Part shown: piece after piece, positions 14,336-17,173 of the stretch
Position numbering within the stretch: position 1 is the stretch's first letter
Layout: each line of letters opens with the position of its first letter
Source of the DNA: Actinomycetes bacterium
GTDB taxonomy: Bacteria > Actinomycetota > Actinomycetes > Mycobacteriales > Mycobacteriaceae
Assembly (NCBI GenBank): GCA_023460175.1
Contig: JAEWRC010000184.1
Span: forward strand, 1-17,173
Direction: 5' to 3'
DNA: 17,173 nucleotides
The notes under the pieces: generated by a model
Seen by the model: only the letters and a program-made list of their open reading frames with translations
Told to the model about the DNA's origin: nothing
Databases searched by the model: none
Made by a program: the position numbers and the translations under genes

Positions 14336-14364
14336 TTGGCACTCCGAGATAAAACTGTTAGCTT
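14336..14364 (+). promoter_or_regulatory. Sigma-A-type promoter of dnaA
   Basis: TTGGCA (14336-14341), a 17-nt spacer and TAGCTT (14359-14364) make a good housekeeping promoter. The start would be near 14371, leaving a leader of about 205 nt before the dnaA TTG. DnaA boxes lie in that leader, so the initiator could repress its own transcription. Confidence 0.65.
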
Positions 14365-14483
14365 CTGGCAATGCCGTTCCCACCGGGACGGCGCCGATTC
14401 CGACCAACGACAACAGGGCTGCCCGACGACTCGTGCGCCCCGACATACTTTCGCCGGTAGGCTGCCCCAGGAGGACAGTCGTC

Positions 14484-14515
14484 CTATCCACATCTGTGGA
14501 TAACCATGTGGACAG
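14484..14515. promoter_or_regulatory. DnaA-box cluster upstream of dnaA
   Basis: CTATCCACA (14484-14492, 8 of 9 to TTATCCACA), a perfect TTATCCACA on the minus strand (TGTGGATAA, 14495-14503) and CTGTCCACA on the minus strand (14507-14515, 7 of 9) are packed in 32 bp. The first two face each other. A weaker TTATCCATT is at 14531-14539. They lie between the dnaA promoter and the start codon. Confidence 0.75.
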
Positions 14516-14575
14516 ACTGACCCCGTTAAGTTATCCATTGCATGTGCACAGTGTCCGAAACAGGGGGATCCGTCG

Positions 14576-16099
14576 TTGACCGATGATCCCAGTGCTGACT
14601 TTGCGACGCTGTGGGCCGAGGTCGTCGCCGAACTCAACGGAGAGGCCGAGGCCGCGCACAACGGCTCGGCCCATCCCAACGCCGACGGCTTCAACCGACC
14701 GCTGACTCCCCAGCAAAGAGCCTGGCTCAAGCTCGTCAAACCACTCACCATCGTCGAGGGGTTTGCTCTGCTGTCGGTGCCGAGCAGCTTCGTCCAGAAC
14801 GAGATCGAACGGCACCTGCGCATCCAGATCACCGATGCGCTGAGCCGCCGGCTGGGCCAGCGCGTGGAACTCGGCGTGCGCATCGCGCCGGCCACCCCCG
14901 ACGAGGACGACGACGCCGCGGACCCGACGGACGCCCGCTCCCCCGCGGCCGAAACCGAGGATCCCGACGAGGTCGACGAGGACAGCGAGGCCCTGGCCAG
15001 CGCGCACGAGAGCTGGCCGTCGTATTTCACCGACCGGCGGCAGTCCGCGGACTCGGCGCCCACCCAGGGCAACACCCTCAACCGGCGCTACACCTTCGAG
15101 ACTTTCGTCATCGGCGCCTCGAACCGGTTCGCGCACGCCGCGGCCCTGGCCATCGCCGAGGCCCCCGCCCGCGCGTACAACCCGCTGTTCATCTGGGGCG
15201 AATCCGGTTTGGGCAAAACGCATCTGCTGCACGCCGCCGGCAACTACGCCCAGCGGTTGTTCCCCGGGATGCGGGTGAAGTACGTCTCCACCGAGGAATT
15301 CACCAACGACTTCATCAACTCCTTACGCGACGACCGCAAGGTGGCCTTCAAGCGCAGCTACCGCGACACCGACGTGCTGCTCGTCGACGACATCCAGTTC
15401 ATCGAGGGCAAGGAAGGTATCCAGGAGGAGTTCTTCCATACCTTCAACACGCTGCACAACGCCAATAAGCAGATCGTCATCTCCTCGGATCGCCCGCCCA
15501 AACAGCTCGCGACCCTCGAGGACCGGCTCCGGACGCGCTTCGAGTGGGGCCTGATCACCGATGTGCAGCCGCCCGAGCTCGAGACCCGCATCGCGATTCT
15601 GCGCAAGAAGGCGCAGATGGAGCGCCTCGACGTGCCCGATGACGTCCTCGAGCTCATCGCCAGCAGCATCGAGCGCAATATCCGCGAACTCGAGGGCGCG
15701 CTGATCCGCGTCACCGCGTTCGCCTCGCTGAACCAGACCCCCATCGACAAGGCTCTGGCCGAGATCGTGCTGCGCGATCTCATCGCCGACGCCAGCACCA
15801 TGCAGATCAGCGCGGCGACCATCATGGCCGCCACCGCCGAGTACTTCGACACCACCGTCGAGGAACTACGCGGACCGGGTAAGACCCGCGCGTTGGCGCA
15901 GTCCCGGCAGATCGCGATGTACCTGTGCCGCGAGCTCACCGACCTGTCCCTGCCCAAGATCGGCCAGGCGTTCGGTCGCGACCACACCACCGTGATGTAC
16001 GCGCAGAAGAAGATCCTCAGTGAAATGGCGCATCGCCGCGAGGTCTTCGATCACGTCAAGGAACTGACGACCCGCATTCGGCAGCGCTCCAAGCGCTGA
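14576..16099 (+). CDS. dnaA: Chromosomal replication initiator protein DnaA
   Basis: The 507-residue ATPase binds DnaA boxes and opens the origin. Domain I (about 1-85) interacts with partners; an acidic linker (domain II, about 100-150) has many Asp/Glu. AAA+ domain III (about 160-385) carries Walker A GESGLGKT (208-215) and Walker B VLLVDD (267-272). Domain IV ends with the DNA-reading signature GRDHTTVMYA (467-476). The start is TTG at 14576 (MTDDPSADFATLW), as in other mycobacteria, with AGGGGG about 9 nt upstream; 507 residues is also the length I recall for M. tuberculosis DnaA. A promoter at 14336 and DnaA boxes at 14484-14515 suggest autoregulation. The gene is transcribed towards oriC and dnaN. 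Confidence 0.98.
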   Translation: MTDDPSADFATLWAEVVAELNGEAEAAHNGSAHPNADGFNRPLTPQQRAWLKLVKPLTIVEGFALLSVPSSFVQNEIERHLRIQITDALSRRLGQRVELGVRIAPATPDEDDDAADPTDARSPAAETEDPDEVDEDSEALASAHESWPSYFTDRRQSADSAPTQGNTLNRRYTFETFVIGASNRFAHAAALAIAEAPARAYNPLFIWGESGLGKTHLLHAAGNYAQRLFPGMRVKYVSTEEFTNDFINSLRDDRKVAFKRSYRDTDVLLVDDIQFIEGKEGIQEEFFHTFNTLHNANKQIVISSDRPPKQLATLEDRLRTRFEWGLITDVQPPELETRIAILRKKAQMERLDVPDDVLELIASSIERNIRELEGALIRVTAFASLNQTPIDKALAEIVLRDLIADASTMQISAATIMAATAEYFDTTVEELRGPGKTRALAQSRQIAMYLCRELTDLSLPKIGQAFGRDHTTVMYAQKKILSEMAHRREVFDHVKELTTRIRQRSKR

Positions 16100-16182
16100 C
16101 CCATCCGCTGTTGTTCGCCTCCGGCCCGGGCCCATGCCCGCCGCCGGCGCCCTGTCGTACGCCGTGCACCGCCCGGAATCCC

Positions 16183-16217
16183 AAAAAAATCCGCCGGATC
16201 GGGCGGGAAACTCCCGC
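16183..16217 (-). terminator. Candidate minus-strand terminator at the dnaA end of oriC
   Basis: Read on the minus strand, a GCGGGA-GTT-TCCCGC hairpin (16217-16203) is followed by a small ATCC-GGC-GGAT stem and then seven T residues (16189-16183). This could stop transcripts leaving oriC towards dnaA in antisense. Read on the plus strand, the larger hairpin follows dnaA by about 100 nt but has no T-tract. Confidence 0.35.
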
Positions 16218-16428
16218 ACCGCCCGCCACACCAGTCCCGCAAGTCGGGTGTGTAGTTACCTGTGGACAACCTGCACACCAACAGTCGGCAACTGCGAGGT
16301 GTCGTGCACAACGGCCGTCTTCTACACAGCCATCCCGGGTAGTCCTCAGTGTCATCCACCGGTACTCCACACGGCCGCACCGCTCTGGACTGCAGCAACC
16401 CGCGTTCATCCCCAGCATGCACAGCCCC

Positions 16429-16474
16429 TATTACTGTTACTCAGTTATATCTCTAGATTCTTCTTTAGAAACAG
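16429..16474. other. AT-rich DNA-unwinding element of oriC
   Basis: This stretch of about 46 bp has roughly a quarter to a third G+C (11 of 42 in 16429-16470), against about two thirds around it. It lies just after the cluster of weak DnaA boxes. Position and composition fit the site where the origin first opens; this has not been shown here. Confidence 0.7.
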
Positions 16475-16560
16475 ACCGTTGGGGACAGCGCGGGACGAAC
16501 CTTGGGCCGTAGCCCGATGACCTCGGCTCACAGCGCCGCTGTCAGCGCGATCGAATAGCT

Positions 16561-16588
16561 TTGAAGTTACGAGCGAAAGCTCTACGGT
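16561..16588 (+). promoter_or_regulatory. Candidate dnaN promoter
   Basis: TTGAAG (16561-16566), a 16-nt spacer and TACGGT (16583-16588) make a fair sigma-A-type match about 115 nt ahead of dnaN. A nearby inverted repeat (AGCTTT at 16557-16562 and AAAGCT at 16576-16581) overlaps it. TAGGGT at 16606-16611 is another possible -10 without a partner. Confidence 0.35.
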
Positions 16589-16703
16589 TGTTCTTCGACG
16601 GCGGTTAGGGTCGTCCTGCGGGGGCACGGTCACCGGACCTCTGGCGAAGGACTGCTGCGCTCTAGAGCTGTTTGTGATGACTGTGAAGTGACGAAGGGAC
16701 GCT

Positions 16704-17173
16704 ATGGCCGTGCATGGGCCGACGGTGACAGTTGGCACCGATTTGAAGTGCCGTCTGGTTCGGGATGATTTCGCCGACGCCGTCGCGTGGGTGGCTCGCA
16801 ATCTCCCCACCAGGCCCACGGTGCCGGTCTTGGCCGGGGTACTGATCACCGGGACCGACGAGGGTCTGACGATCTCCGGATTCGACTACGAGACGTCCGC
16901 CGAAGTTCAGGTGGCGGCCGAAGTCGCTTCTCCGGGAAGCGTTTTGGTCTCCGGCCGACTGTTGTCCGACATCACCCGAGCTCTGCCGGCCAAGCCGGTC
17001 GAGGTCACTGTCGACGGCACCCGGGTGGCGTTGACCTGCGGAAGCGCGCGTTTCTCGCTGCCGACGATGGCCGTCGAGGACTACCCGACGTTGCCGTTGC
17101 TGCCCGAGGACACCGGCATGGTGCCGGCCGACCTGTTCGCCGAGGCCATCGGCCAGGTCGCCGTGGGGGGCCG
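16704..17173 (+). CDS. dnaN: DNA polymerase III beta subunit (sliding clamp), 3' end missing
   Basis: The frame runs off the right edge after about 156 codons. The product begins MAVHGPTVTVGTDLKCRLVR and continues with the clamp segments WVARNLPTRPTVPVLAGVLI, GLTISGFDYE, SPGSVLVSGRLLSDITRALP and RFSLPTMAVEDYPTLP, which make up domain I of the ring that keeps the replicative polymerase on DNA. ATG at 16704 has GAAGGG six bases upstream (16693-16698 region). The leader ORF region is oriC. The last residues read QVAVGGR where I would expect something like QVAIAAGRD; that is at the very edge. Position after dnaA and oriC confirms the gene. Confidence 0.96.
   Translation, partial: MAVHGPTVTVGTDLKCRLVRDDFADAVAWVARNLPTRPTVPVLAGVLITGTDEGLTISGFDYETSAEVQVAAEVASPGSVLVSGRLLSDITRALPAKPVEVTVDGTRVALTCGSARFSLPTMAVEDYPTLPLLPEDTGMVPADLFAEAIGQVAVGG

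Larger units (their letters stand above)
16100..16703. other. oriC: Chromosomal origin of replication oriC
   Basis: The 604-bp dnaA-dnaN gap is where mycobacterial oriC lies. A canonical DnaA box TTGTCCACA is present on the minus strand (TGTGGACAA, 16261-16269). Degenerate boxes follow: TCGTGCACA at 16302-16310 overlapping TTGTGCACG on the other strand (16303-16311), TTCTACACA (16320-16328), TCATCCACC (16352-16360) and TACTCCACA (16363-16371). Few perfect boxes and many weak ones is the mycobacterial style. An AT-rich segment at 16429-16474 is next to them, on the dnaN side. No gene is supported inside the gap. Confidence 0.92.

Noticed and set aside
13876..15081. A long minus-strand frame opposite dnaA and rpmH
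   Set aside because: It is Ser/Arg-rich, spans two promoters and opposes a verified dnaA; nothing supports translation except for the small leader ORF discussed separately.
16111..16520. Overlapping short frames across oriC
   Set aside because: They cover DnaA boxes and the AT-rich element, lack ribosome sites and carry no recognised motif.
1..17173. tRNA, rRNA, insertion sequences, prophage or integration sites
   Set aside because: No tRNA-like cloverleaf, rRNA stretch, transposase or recombinase motif was recognised; gene order is the uninterrupted mycobacterial origin block.

Overview
The window is the chromosomal replication-origin region of a high-GC actinobacterium, almost certainly a mycobacterium. 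The gene order matches the conserved mycobacterial block that runs from Rv3910 through Rv3924c to dnaA and dnaN: murJ, sigM, rsmA, trxB, trxC, cwlM, a GNAT gene, parB, parA, rsmG, jag, yidC, yidD, rnpA, rpmH, dnaA, oriC, dnaN. Names come from protein motifs and this synteny, recalled from knowledge of the family and not from a search. The species cannot be fixed from the sequence.

Left part (1-7471, + strand): the 3' portion of a large murJ/mviN (lipid II flippase fused to a pseudokinase, a membrane anchor and an extracellular domain), the ECF sigma factor sigM, a short rsmA-type anti-sigma gene, the thioredoxin reductase/thioredoxin pair, and cwlM, an amidase-like protein that has lost its metal ligands. 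MurJ, CwlM and the kinase PknB (not in the window) form a known peptidoglycan control circuit, so both ends of this cluster serve cell-wall synthesis, with a redox and stress module between them. These genes point towards oriC, so the replication fork meets them head-on.

Middle (7472-7696): the convergent gap between cwlM and the GNAT gene, holding seven degenerate 18-21 bp direct repeats and a hairpin.

Right-centre (7697-13978, - strand): a GNAT-like gene with its own upstream gap, then the rpmH-rnpA-yidD-yidC-jag-rsmG-parA-parB string, read away from oriC. Several junctions are ATGA overlaps (rnpA/yidD, rsmG/parA, parA/parB). The string combines ribosome and RNase P components, membrane insertion, 16S rRNA methylation and chromosome segregation. 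Two perfect parS sites lie inside rsmG and parA, and a degenerate one lies inside parB.

Right end (13979-17173): a 597-bp divergent regulatory region with a good sigma-A-type promoter in each direction and DnaA boxes; dnaA (TTG start); a 604-bp oriC with DnaA boxes and an AT-rich unwinding segment; and the start of dnaN, cut by the window edge.

This is core chromosome. I see no mobile element, CRISPR array, tRNA or rRNA, and no convincing undescribed system. The points worth checking are local: an rsmA without its expected cytoplasmic domain, two small repeat tracts, a strong hairpin in the cwlM leader, a possible leader ORF ahead of rpmH, and parS sites sitting on translation signals.
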